64,000 nt of DNA, from positions 10,114,196 through 10,178,195 of the forward strand of contig CAIIXF020000004.1 in assembly GCA_903813345.2 (NCBI GenBank). The letters are read 5' to 3'. Shown here in pieces: positions 36,415 through 47,695 of the stretch (positions are counted from its first letter, which is position 1; the number at the start of each line of letters is the position of its first letter). The translations under genes and the position numbers were made by a program. Origin of the DNA: Owenia fusiformis. Its lineage: Eukaryota; Annelida; Polychaeta; Sabellida; Oweniidae. Under the pieces are notes generated by a model that was not told where the DNA came from, searched no databases, and was given only the letters and a program-made list of their open reading frames with translations.

Positions 36415-36790
36415 AGTGAAAAAAGAGAGAACCCAGCAAGGAAAAAGATAAACAGGCATGTAGTTAACACTCTAAATTATACAGAAATGCAAGGAAATCT
36501 GACACTTAATTCAAATTTCAGAGAGAAATGTAGGAAAATTGTTGTGACTTGTTTGGCTGAGTTACAAACATAGTGTTATGTTCCTTGGATTGAAATGTCA
36601 TACGGTCATGATTTAATTTTCAAAATAGAGTGGAAAAGAGTGGAATCAGCAAGGAATAAAGTAAACAGGTATGTAGTCAACACTCTAAATTATATAGAAA
36701 TGCAAAAAAATCAGATACTTCATTCAAATTTTAGAGAGAAAATGGGTGAAATAAGCATGAGCAGACGGACATTTTGTGCAGACGGATATA
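36415..36790 (+). repeat. Two plus foldback-arm units
   Basis: 36415-36535 is diverged. 36596-36790 is one of the best-kept copies, from GGTCATGATTTAATTTTC through AAAATAGAGTGGAAAAGAG, AGGTATGTAGTCAACACTC and CATTCAAATTTTAGAGAG to the outer end GCATGAGCAGACGGACATTT. It encodes an uninterrupted short frame shared with other copies (see findings). Confidence 0.8.
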
Positions 36791-39491
36791 TACTACATTA
36801 CAGTCATACAGATTCACAGAAAGGCATTGAAAGGAAGGACATATTTAGCATTAGACCGTGATGACACATTCTATTCAAAAACTTAAAAAAATAAATTGAA
36901 TCATTAGACTGACAAGTGTTAAGTGCTACAGTTGTATGAATTTCATTAAAAACAAGTTGAAAGGATAAAATACTTGTAGGAAATCAAATAAGTGCTGGTT
37001 TCAAGTTGGAACTTGGCTGTTTTAATTTCCTATGATTGGCATATGAACTGATGGGAGCAAATTATGCTACAATTTGAAATCAACTATACATCCTATCATT
37101 AGGAGAAAATTTGGATTTATTTGGATTAAAACGGATTGGATTTAGATTGGATCAACAAGTATGTAGACTCATACATGAAGATATTTCATGAATTTTTTAC
37201 TCTTTATCTATTATGTACAAGGGTCAGTGATTTAATGAAGATATTTTTTTGCATTTGATCAGGTTATCCAGTAAAATAACTAAAAACTTTAAAACTGCAT
37301 TAGGGCCCAGTCAACCATAGAGCTTTGAAAGAAAGGACATCAGTGCTGTTTTTATATTATATTAAGGGGAAAATAAGGTGGGGAGGGTTGAATAGAGCTT
37401 GTTGTTTAATATTTATTTTTTATTTATTTTAATGTTTTTATAATAACCTCATTTTGACAATTTTTAGAGATTTCAACATGTTTCTTCCCATGAATAAAAT
37501 GTTTAGTTTTTCTATCTTGTAGAATTTCAAGTAAGCAAAATATTATATTGGTAATATACCTGTATGAATTAGTCTGCTGGTTCCACTTGTTTTCATCCTC
37601 TTTCAATATCAAACGTTGAAGCATCGTGACATTTTAGACAAAACAGCTTGGTCGTTTTGCTCTCTCGATTTCAAATAGCGGTAAGAAATAGCAACTGTGA
37701 GAGAGAAAAAATATGAGTTCATTTGACAAAAATGTTCTGAAATAAGTTGTAATAAATTGTCAACAAACGGTTATGAAGGTTACCATGGCTACCATGCTCT
37801 CATTCGGACATATTAATCTACAGATTTATATCAACTTGCATTTTTTGTTTTCTTGGGATATGGGTACAACCTGTCAATTATATAGGCAAAAATATAGTAT
37901 CATAACATATAAACATAACAGACATATTCAGAATGGAACGGCTAGATTTGATATATCTTATTTTTAAAAAGTGTTGAAAGAGGGAATCTCTAATATGAGG
38001 GAAGGGGTGGCACAATTTATAAATTGACAACTTATGCCTCAGTCTTATTTATCTATGGCATCCGTAAAGCAGCCGTAGCTCCCAAAATCGAGAGAAATCT
38101 TCAGCAGGGCTGAGCAGTATGATGTGGATTTTCTATGTCAATAGATTACACCCGCCATAGAGAAATTCCACAGTGAATGTTAGAAATCAGAAAATATATT
38201 GTACCATTAATTGTTTTGAATTTTTCACTCTGATATGTCAGCGTGTACCAGTAAACATAAACTTTTAAGGCAAAATCAAAGTAACATTGTATACCTAAGC
38301 CTCTAGCTAACGTTCACAACATGTTAAAAAACTTGTACGTTTCTTTGAAGTTCTTGAGCATGATTTATGCCATGTTTCTTTAATGTTAAAGTAGAAGAGT
38401 GGGGAGGGGGCTATTTTTATAAGGAGGGCAATGTGTTCTCATTTTATGATTTGTAGGCAGGCAGGGAAGAGAAAATGATGCTTTGAATGTGTGTTCTTGA
38501 GGGCTATCTTTGGGATTCACAGGGATGGTGTTCAAATAACAGCAGTTGTTGAAAATGAAGTTGATATGGTTATGGTTTATAAATGTTAATTTCTGTGAAT
38601 ATCAAGGTCCAAAAATCAATATTTTTCACAAACAAAATATACATTCCCCAACCTCTGCCAAATGAACTTAACATTATCTTCTTCAAGTTTTGATTACAAA
38701 ATTCAAAATAAGCAGCCACCCCTGTTTTCTTTACCAACTAGTGTGTTGGAAGATTTATAGTCAAGTAATAGGAGTGGGTCACAGTAGTTCAACGTCGTTA
38801 AACTCAATAACGGCGTTGTTTATTATTAAGAATTTTCTTGGGGCCATTATTGAGTTTAACCTCTTTACTATTCTTTCCATTGATGCAAGTTTTGGATCCA
38901 CCGAAACCATTTTTCCGCGATAACATGCAACTGATACTTGACAACAATATAAAAACACATAACATCAAGCGATTCAACACAATATTATTGTATTAAATGG
39001 TCATTTATACAAGTAAAATGAGGTTAAACTTACCAATCTCTAAAATGACATTTCCGCATGTCCTTCATTGTGTCTGTTCGTCCCGGGTTAAAATTTAAAC
39101 TATTGAAACGAAATTGTTGTCAAATAGATTGATAATTATCACGCGATTACTCGGGATAAAATAGCCATTTTTGAGGATAGCAGGTATCTTTGATTGATTT
39201 ATATAGCGCTTGTATACACACAAAATCGTTATTAATTGCAAACCTACTGTTCGTTGATGCAGTGTCGCAATGACGGTTAATTCCTGATACGATTTGCAAT
39301 GTCGATGTTACCGGAGCTGACCGATATTTTCGTAAAATTCCAAACCTGTCTCCAATATTTTCGTAATTATGCATCAATATGGTCTAAGGGGGGTACGGGA
39401 TGGTGTGTATGTATTTATAAGGTATGTATGCATGCTTGAATCACATTCTTTATGTAATATTACCATGTTTTCGGAGTTTAATTAGTTCCGC

Positions 39492-39729
39492 ATGTCGAAA
39501 CCTGCTGAACGATTAAATGATCGCAACAAGGGCAAAATCATCATGGAAGTTAGACCTAGCCGGGGCCATAAGACATGTCAGATAAGAAACGAGGCCCAGG
39601 CTAGGTCTAATGTTGTTGGACTAGGGTCACAGGGGCTTGTAGCTACACTACAATACCTAAATGAAGGTTCTCCTGAACTCACAGCACGTTTTACTTCTTC
39701 GATACCATCCCTCATCTTAGATTTCCTAG
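39492..39729 (+). CDS. Candidate alternative first coding exon D
   Basis: An ATG frame with an in-frame TAG at 39483 encodes 79 residues starting MSKPAERLNDRNKGKI and containing GLVATLQYLNEGSPEL. It closes at TTCCTAG|GTATGA, which leaves phase 1. The preceding ~400 bp is unusually CpG-rich for this window, as a promoter might be. Phase 1 does not fit exon 59534 but does fit exon 60501. It could equally be the start of a separate nested gene or a chance frame. No family is recognised. Confidence 0.33.
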
Positions 39730-40174
39730 GTATGATGTTTTCATTGAAAATCAAACTGGGAACGAGTATGACCATCCCTAACTATGTCTATATTCAGTCC
39801 AATGGTTTGTTATCATTTCAAGGAGTACATTATGAAATGATGTAATTGAGTTTATCTTCCAAATGTGGGAATCATTTTGCTGTTATTTCTGCACACCTTT
39901 ATCTTGGCTGAATCAAGATCTCTGTGTCTGATCTTTGTCAAAGTTCTTCTGCAAAATCTCAAACATTTTCAGTTTTTCACAGATATATCTCATCTAAAAA
40001 ATATTGAATTTTGAATTTTTACTTTTTGACAATTTTGAGTGTAATATTCATATTTCAGCATTATACCTTGCCAAGTCCTCTAAAACTGACTCTCTATAGC
40101 AAGGTAATGTTTAAATCATAAGATGATATCATTCCTGCGTAAGAACCCAACTAGAAAAAATACTGAGTTGGTAT

Positions 40175-40340
40175 GCTTAATCCTCTCATTTCTCTCTAAA
40201 ATTTGAATGAAGTGTCTGGCTTTCTTGCATTTCTATACAATTTAGAGTGTTGACTACATGTCTGTTTACTTCATTCCTTGCTAATTCCATTCTTTTCCAC
40301 TCTATTTTGGTTTTGAAATTATGACCATCATGATATTTTT
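40175..40340 (-). repeat. Foldback-arm repeat copy (minus)
   Basis: A well-kept arm: CATTTCTCTCTAAAATTTGA, GAAGTGTCTGGCTTTCTTGC, GTTGACTACATGTCTG, CTTGCTAATTCCATTC and an inner end ATTATGACCATCATGATA. Confidence 0.75.
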
Positions 40341-41429
40341 GTCTAGTCAGTACCTGAAGTTTGTTTCCTTTGTTGATTGAGAGCAGATGACTATAAATCA
40401 AATTATTGAAGTTCAGTGAGAAGATAGTACGAAATGAAGTAAGAAATTAGGCAATACCAAAGTTGCAACTGACAAGATTTTTTAATGAAAAATCTTTTAA
40501 GATGTTTTTGTTCGAAAGATACAGAAAAATATTTTAGATAGAAAGGAGTGCAGAAAGATATTCTTTTGGTTCATTGGATTGAAACTATACAAATTATATG
40601 CCAGTCTGTGAAATCATAAGTTATGACTTATCAAATTTAAGTTTTCCCAAGCTATTTTCAGAATCCGACTTATTCCCAGGATTATACGATTTTGACTTCA
40701 TCTCCGAAAATATTCAACTTCAACAACACCCTTTTATAAAATTAATCATGTGATCAGCTTTATCCAATCAGCAGATATCTGGTTAAGAGTAGTTTTTTTC
40801 AAGTTTCAGATTTATTTGTGTTTCCCTGGTAAAATATATGTTCAAATTATGCCATTGTTAAATTAATAAAATTAGCAGTAAACATGCTGTGAGTATAGTT
40901 AAAATCATTTGAAATTTTTACAAATTGAAATCCTAATAAAATGCTTGAAAAGATTCATTCGGGACCATTAAGATTGTATTAGTTGAGCATCATAAATGCA
41001 AACTCACCCATAGAACTCAGAGGTGTGTATGGTTTTATATTTTTAGAATTAAATTCAGACCGTGAGAATTCATTTTAATGAAGTGGCTGAAAATGTGTTT
41101 TATTGAAGTGTTTGGGTTTTATGAGATTAGCTTATTAATTTGATCTAATTACGATTTGTTTTTATTACATCAAAATGGTGATCAAAATTTGATTTTATCT
41201 TTTTTGTGCTATTGTGTTTCCTCCATCTTAAAGTTTGTGTATTTTTATAGAGGCTGTTATCACTTCAGGAAGTAAATAATATGATTAATTTTCCCCTGAG
41301 GTAAACTGACCCAGAATCTTATATAATATTGCATACTATTTTTGGCAACCTCACTTATCCATATCATTGCATATACAAGTATATGATAGTTATTCCAGAC
41401 TACAGGAAAAATCAAAACGGCATGTTTTG

Positions 41430-41590
41430 GGATTTCAGAAATAGAGTGAAAAATAGTGAAATTTGTAAGGAATCAAGTAAACAGGCATGCAGTCAACATT
41501 CTAAATTGTATGGAAATGCAAGAAACTCTGACACGTCGTTCGAATTTCAAAGAAAAATTGAGTGAAATAGGTGTGTGAAGAAAGAATTTC
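41430..41590 (+). repeat. Foldback-arm repeat copy (plus)
   Basis: AGAAATAGAGTGAAAAATAG, AGTAAACAGGCATGCAGTCA, TGTATGGAAATGCAAGAAA and a decayed outer end are in order. It is moderately diverged. Confidence 0.65.
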
Positions 41591-42173
41591 TGCAGAGGTC
41601 ATAAATTTCTTGCCAGCTAGTTAATTAGATTAATTAGCTTTTGAGTTCCTGAGGTCATTATTATGTTTTACATTATAATACAGATATATGCTCTGTATAT
41701 TGTTCGTCCATTCTGATTTATCAGGGCCCCTCTCTATCTTATGGGTATTCCTTTTGGAATCATTGTATTTAAACTTGCTCTCTGAATAAGGGACATTTGA
41801 TCAATAGGTGAAACATGGGGATTGATATTGGGGGGGGATATGGGATGGATATGACTAGGATCAGAAATTTTGTGTTTATCTTTGGTTATCACTCACATTT
41901 TTCTTGGTTTTGTGGTTTCGCCCCCTTTGGCTATATTACCATATCAGATGTACAATGTAAGTGTTTTTAACATCAGATTTAATTGCTTTTCTTGGATAAG
42001 CTAGGAAGAGAATAGTATGTCAGCAAACTAATATACAAAGTAGAAAACATATCTATTGGTGACTTTTTCTTATGAAGTCAAGAGTATAGAAATACCTGCT
42101 ACCCATTGCATACAGTTTTAGGTAAAATACATATTAACATTGAACACTATGATCTCCAAAAGGATTTTTCTCA

Positions 42174-42296
42174 AGTGGGTGCAAAATTCTTAAATTCACA
42201 ATTCAGACCAAACATGCCTATTTTTCTCATTTTCTCAGGTGAGTGCAAACCTATTATCAAAATCTCTGGGTGCTCAGCGCCTACTTGCGAGAAAGT
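42174..42296. repeat. Dispersed repeat shared with 59803-59950
   Basis: Shared blocks in the same order and orientation are GTGGGTGCA-A/G-AATTCT, AATTCAGA, a TCATTTTC block, GAGTGCAAACCT/GGGTGCAAGCCT and AATCTCTGG. The sequence immediately after (to about 42341) ends in GGGTCACCCTGTA, which resembles a lone mariner-type terminus. Confidence 0.55.
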
Positions 42297-42459
42297 TATT
42301 CCATAATTAGAGGGTTCGTTTTTTGGGTCACCCTGTAAAAAGGAACACCATGAATTAAAATTGATGGCTTTTGAAAACACTTGACTGGTCAGTGCTTTGG
42401 GAATTGCCTACACATATATGGCATTATTTTTGCTTCTTTATTCATTAAATTCAAATATA

Positions 42460-43220
42460 GTCGATATATGAAATATTTATATTCGCTAAATCATTTTTCC
42501 ATTCGGTAAAAACGTTTATTTGTTTGTTACAGCAAATTAAGTTTTCAAAATAGCCAATCACTTAATACAATGTGCATTAAATTACATATTTCATTCGTTA
42601 AATGATATTTTTGCGTAAATTGTTATGGTATTCCTTAAGAGTAACACATTATATGCACAATGTTGAATTTCTATTTGAACCCTACCGAAATAAGTTTGCC
42701 TATATTTACAAAATGGTTTATTTTTCTATGAAATAGTGAATGCATTTTACCGAAAGCTAATTTGCTATTTACCGAATGCAATAAAGTAATATTCGATAAC
42801 TTGCGTTGTTGTTCGATATTTTGTCACGTGACTTCGAGATTTGCAAAATGGCCGCGCAGCTATTCTACATAGTACAAATATATCACGTGACTGAAAGTCT
42901 CGTAAATTATCGAAAAATAACGAAATTTATCGAATGTGGCATTCGGTATTTACCGAATATAAATAATTTAAATACCGAATGTACAAATAATTAATTGAAT
43001 TATACGTACGTTAAGGAAAACAAATTCACTGCATTACACAAATACATGTATAAATATCAAATGTGAATTGTCAATACAAAGAACAAGTGAAACTATTTAG
43101 CTAATATAAATTGTATAGATTATTACATTTGATAAAATAAAAAAAACATTTGATAGATTGGGTAAAGGTTTGGTAAATTGTTTGTTTTATTTGGTATTTA
43201 TGGAATAGTAATGTACCGAA
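42460..43220. repeat. AT-rich block with repeated TTCGGTAA-type motifs
   Basis: At least a dozen copies of TTCGGTAA, its complement, or one-base variants (TTCGTTAA, TTCGATAA) occur in both orientations between about 42480 and 43215. Clustered short motifs in both orientations resemble the subterminal repeats of some DNA transposons, but I could not define element ends. Confidence 0.45.
42823..42891. promoter_or_regulatory. Two CLEAR-type E-boxes flanking a YY1-like site
   Basis: A perfect GTCACGTGAC palindrome is at 42823-42832 and ATCACGTGAC at 42882-42891. Between them AAAATGGCCGCGC (42845-42857) resembles a YY1 site of the kind found at transcription starts. GTCACGTGAC is the core of the CLEAR motif bound by MiT/TFE bHLH-zip factors. 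They sit inside the TTCGGTAA-rich block, so they may be a transposon's own promoter rather than the host gene's. Confidence 0.35.
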
Positions 43221-44529
43221 TAAAGAAGCAGTTTAAACACCATACACATATGCTGGTCTCTGGACTTCCACAAAAAATTATAGCCAGCATTGGCTTTGAT
43301 GACATGCCCTCTGTTCCCATATTTTTGATCTGGAACATGCCAAGAACTTTCTCATGACTTAAACACAGGGACAATTAGTAAACCTTGTATGTGGACATTC
43401 TTTCATTGTATTAAGACTTGTGTTTATTGTGTTTATGAGCTCATTATGGTCCTGGTGCATGTTAAAAACATTGTTTCTTCAAATCTGCAGTGCAAGTGTA
43501 TCAGCTGGTTTACTATCTCACGTGGTACTAACTTCGACCGTTAATTTGAATTTTTGACCTACCAGATGTTTGAAAATCAAGGATTGTGAGTCTCATACTA
43601 CACTGTTTTTCTTAAAACTTGTTCCATTCAAAGCAAAACAAAATTGCCTTTCTGTTGGTACATTGCTTGATTGTAATGTATCTGGGTAGTCTTGGAAATC
43701 CTTTATATTATAGGGAGGCTTTTTAATGGTATTTATTTATTTTTAAATTGTCTCTTTTTGAGGTGGTCAGCTTTTATAGCAGGGTGTCATTTAGAAATTT
43801 TCAGCATCGGGGAGATGGCCAACTATTATTTTATGTTAGCAGAATTTGGAAATCCTTTGCATTATGTGAGGGTATTTGTGTGTGTGGGGGGGGTGGAGGT
43901 GTCAAAATTGAATATATTTCCATAGTAGCTTTGTAAATTGAGTTTGAAAGTAAATCATTTATTGGAATAATTACTTTCTATAGCTAGTACAAGGATTTGT
44001 GAGATTTATTTAGAGCCCCCTCCCCCCCCCCCCCCATTAGATCTGTTTTTATCTCCGACAAGACAGATGGATGTAATTTTAAAGTTTTTGAAGTATAACA
44101 GGAATGGGAATGTGCTAAAATACAGCAATTGGCCTTATTATGTCTGAACTGTCAATGTTCAATGTTTAACAAACCATATGATATAGCAGACCCAAAGTAA
44201 CACACTTAACAGCTCTTACCATTATAAATCAGAGAGAAAAGGATTTGAGAATTTTGCATTTTCAGACACAGAAAAAATGTTCATGACTTTTGCATGATAT
44301 GACCTTATTGCTAGATTACTGTATTTGGGCCATGTCTGTAAATTGGTTATTGAGTTTAAAAGTTAGAAATTGTTATTTGAAATGTTTTTAAGGTCTAATG
44401 CATGAGTAATATAAACAGTTAAAACATTATAGGCAAAATATGTTTCGAACAGTTTTGAAACTGCTGTTTGCACAACATTTTACACAGACTTGTGAAGGCT
44501 CAAGTATTCCAAAGGCAGTTTGATAATAT

Positions 44530-44785
44530 ATTCCCCATCCTCCGATCACTGGGCTTCTAAATCCAGAATATATTCTTTCTTTTTACCCCCTGCGATAAGC
44601 AGTTAGCATTTGCCTGATTAAGAACTCGCATTCTGATTGGCTGTCGCAACACTGCGACACATATCATGTATAAGTCATTGCGCATAATTAGATCACATGA
44701 TTCAGTTTAATTGGGCGCTTCCAAATTGGTTATAGCAGGGGGAAGAAGGAGGTACGGAATCTGGATACCTGCTTAGGAGGATTAT
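44530..44785. mobile_element. ~250 bp palindromic MITE
   Basis: CCCCCTGCGATAA on the left pairs with the complement of TTATAGCAGGGGG on the right. Pairing extends outward through AATCCAG...TTCTTTC against GAAGGAGG...CTGGAT and ATATTCC against GGATTATATATTCC. The centre contains TCTGATTGGCTG, also seen at 10.85-10.92 kb. Confidence 0.5.
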
Positions 44786-44797
44786 ATATTCCCCTGT

Positions 44798-45130
44798 TCA
44801 TGCTTATTTTACTCAATTTCTCTCTCTTGCTAATCATTTCAAACTCCTAGAGGATCATATGTTTTCAAATATAAAAAATAAAAATCATTCATCCCAAGTT
44901 TTCAAGGAAATATTTCAAATGAATAAATCTAAGTTGACAAAGGGTTCTTGTAACATTATGCTTCTCTGATAAGTTTCCCTAAAGTAGAATACCACAATGA
45001 TCATGTTTTGAATGCAAAATAGAGTGGAAAAGAGTGGAATCAGCAAGGAATAAGATTAACAGGCATGTAGTCAACACTCTAAATTCTCTAAAAATGTCAG
45101 AAATTAATCTTACATTTAGATCATAAATCA
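44798..45130. mobile_element. Truncated foldback pair
   Basis: A minus fragment (TTCATGCTTATTTTACTC, about 44798-44880) faces a plus arm at 45000-45130 (GATCATGTTTTGAATGC to CTAAATTCTC). The minus arm has lost its middle. Confidence 0.5.
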
Positions 45131-45449
45131 AAAATGAGTGAAAATTGAGGAATGTTTATACATAGGTAAACACTGTATTATAGCTGCCATGGAAACAAGA
45201 AACAGTGAACTACTGGACTAAACACCTTGTTAAGAAACTTCAAGTTTACTTTTGCTCAAAAAAATTTGCATGTTGAAAATTTCTCAGAATTTCATTCATG
45301 ATAGATAGAAAAAATTGCACTGAATTACAATTAGGGGTGATTCAATTATTTTTGGGATATCGCCTTAATTTGTAAATCAACCAAAATTCTTGTTTAAAAA
45401 ATCTAAAAGTTTGTTTTCAAGGTTCAAAAGCTGCCTTCACTCATAAAGT

Positions 45450-45860
45450 CACAAAGTCCTTGTTCATTTCATTCAATTTCTCAGTAAATCTAGAAGAAAT
45501 CTCAGTTATTTTTGAATAGTGTTACAATTTAGGAGATTACAGACATACATGTCTATTCCATTCCTTTCTAATTCATGTGTTTTCTCTGCAATTTCCTGTT
45601 TCAGAACATGACTCTCCAGACTTTTTTCCCAGGTTTTTTGATAAGTGTTATTATGTAGACACCAGCACCTTATAAGTACCCTTTCTTGAAATCTGACATA
45701 GGTCATCTTTTAAAATGCAAAATACAAGTAAACAGAGAGGAACTAGCAAGAAATTAAACACACAGGCATGTAAAATATACTCTTAATTGTACAAAAATGC
45801 CAAAATTTGGGCACTACACTAAAATTTTGGAGAGACATAGCATGAAATGTCCATGACCAA
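45450..45860. mobile_element. Foldback pair: minus arm, ~90 bp spacer, plus arm
   Basis: The minus arm (about 45450-45620; CATTTCATTCAATTTCTC, TTTCAGAACATGACT) and plus arm (about 45710-45860; TTTTAAAATGCAAAATAC, GGCATGTAAAATATACTC) point inner ends at each other. Both are diverged. Confidence 0.55.
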
Positions 45861-46627
45861 AATGAAAATTTTTCTGCCAGACATTATCAAAAAGCCTCAA
45901 GCTCTAGTTAAAGTAATTGTAAAAGGAAAATTTTTGGCATAGTCACTGACCCTTGTATAATAGTATAGAGTGGAAGATATGAAATATTTCATCACAGTTT
46001 TATTACAGCTAAGGTACCACTCAAGACTGAACCTGAAGTCGCAGTTGGAAATATATTTATTTGTGTTATAGTTCCAAAACACGTTTTATTTCCTGAGAGA
46101 TATCTTCGAACTCCAGGACCTCTCCGTCTCTCAAAGAAGTTGCTGTTAGCCAGAAAAAATTAGTACCAGATAGAAATCAGAATTGGACACTCAGAATTTC
46201 GGAACTTTTGGACACATGAACTTTTGTACATGAGAAAAACAAAGGACATCTGGATGTAAACAGATATATGTCAGAATAAACATCAGAGTTTGGACACCCA
46301 TCATAAGAGAATGATCAAAGGATAATTTTAAAAAGGAATCAGAATATTACACAGTACACTTAGAAATATATTAAGGAACCAAGGGTTGATAACAAATCAA
46401 TGATGGATTATTAATGAATGCAGAACTGAGTATGAACAACATGAAAACATGAGAAATATGGATGGAATGACAGCATAAGAGCTACAAGCTGAACTGTATA
46501 CCTACCTTTCAGGTAATTTTACATATATGATATGATCTGCTTCAATTATTAAAAAATTTATGTGAACCACCTGTCAATTTAAAAATGCTTCTTTATAAAG
46601 TGTACAATCTATTTTCATCTTTCCCAA

Positions 46628-47065
46628 CTCTCAACAAGAATTGTCATACTAATCTGTATACTTAAAGACAGCAAAAACAAACAGTTAAGCTCAATTTATT
46701 AATCAGGGTTAAGGGGCAGCGTCAATATTTCAATGTCCATCAAAAAACGTGATCGTTTACATTAGGGTGAGGGGTTCAAGCCCCGTTTAATTTGATATTT
46801 GTTATATAGAAGTACTGGCAGCTATTGTATGCTGGGGTTGTACTTGTACACTGCATGTAAATCAACATTTTGACTTGTTTATACTGTGTAGGATCAACAT
46901 TTTGACTTTCGCTTGAAGGGGGAGGGGGCTACGGCCGAACTAGATTAATTATGGTTTTTGACGAACATTGAAATATTGCCCTAACCTGATCAATAAATTG
47001 AACATGTCTGTTTGTTTTTGCTATCTTTAAGTATGTATGACAATTCTATTAAAATTCACCCTGCC
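46628..47065. mobile_element. ~440 bp MITE with ~120 bp inverted repeats
   Basis: The left arm (to about 46755) and right arm (from about 46950) pair through GAATTGTCATAC, CTTAAAGA-C/T-AGCAAAAAC, TCAATTTATT-A/G-ATCAGG and ATATTTCAATGT. The non-coding centre contains GGTTCAAGCCC at 46773-46783, which fits a Pol III B-box, but no A-box or tRNA fold is visible, so this is not called a tRNA or SINE. Confidence 0.7.
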
Positions 47066-47695
47066 CTGCCTACCTTAATCCAGTCTTTTTTCATTTCATA
47101 GATGCTAGAAGCAACCTGTCTGACTTCTCACTTATATTATTTCTCATAAACATAACTGTCAGTGAATGCTGATAAACCAGCTAAGTTTGTTACTTTTTAC
47201 TCTTTAACTTACCTATTGCGTATGAATAAAAAGTTGGAGCTTTACTTGGTTTAAATCTCATTGATGAAATAATATTCCAAACTTGTTTTGCAAAAATCTT
47301 AACATAAGATCAATTTTTACTAAGTGACATAAGAAAAGTTTTAAGAAAGGTATTCACACATTTGATGATTGTGAACTATTTTTGAGATATATAACATAAG
47401 GGGAAGGGGTAGGGGGCAAGACTTGAAGCAAGGCAAAACTAAACTATTGTATGATTTGATATTATTCTTTGTTTCTTTGATGTTTCCCTTACTCTCTTGG
47501 GCCCTTAATTTTCCTGCTATGTCACTGAACAAGTATGTCCCGTAAAGAAGTTGGTTCTCACTTGACTTACTAAAGATTCAGGCATCCTTATCCCATAGCT
47601 GGATTATCACTAAAATTTTGTACATAAAAATGTAAACAAATATATTTCTTATAGTGGTTATTATCTTTTGTAGGGGCAGCTATTAATACTATAAG

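Larger units (their letters stand above)
24913..47673 (+). other. Very long intron with many repeats
   Basis: For the A transcript the intron should run to 59533. This 22.8 kb part holds most of the foldback arms, the mariner remnant, palindromic elements at 28076-28196, 44530-44785 and 46628-47065, dispersed repeats at 29365-29495 and 42174-42296, G-tracts near 34940, 35345, 41830 and 44030, and a TTCGGTAA-rich block with two E-boxes (42460-43220). One candidate alternative first exon lies at 39492-39729. A short minus-strand frame at 25463-25660 is discussed among the findings. Confidence 0.65.

Noticed and set aside
42300-42341. Complete mariner-type MITE ending GGGTCACCCTGTA
   Set aside because: Only one terminus is visible. 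I found no matching CAGGGTGACCC start to the left or right, so an element cannot be bounded.
46773-46783. tRNA gene or tRNA-derived SINE from the GGTTCAAGCCC B-box
   Set aside because: No A-box at the right distance, no acceptor stem and no cloverleaf. The motif sits within the centre of an inverted-repeat element.
47674-47695. Joining exon 24648-24912 directly into exon B through the acceptor ending at 47673
   Set aside because: In the required phase 0 the sequence reads a TAA within seven codons, and the exon B frame itself has TAA at 47684. Exon B must start its own protein at 47696 or be read from a non-coding 5' exon.
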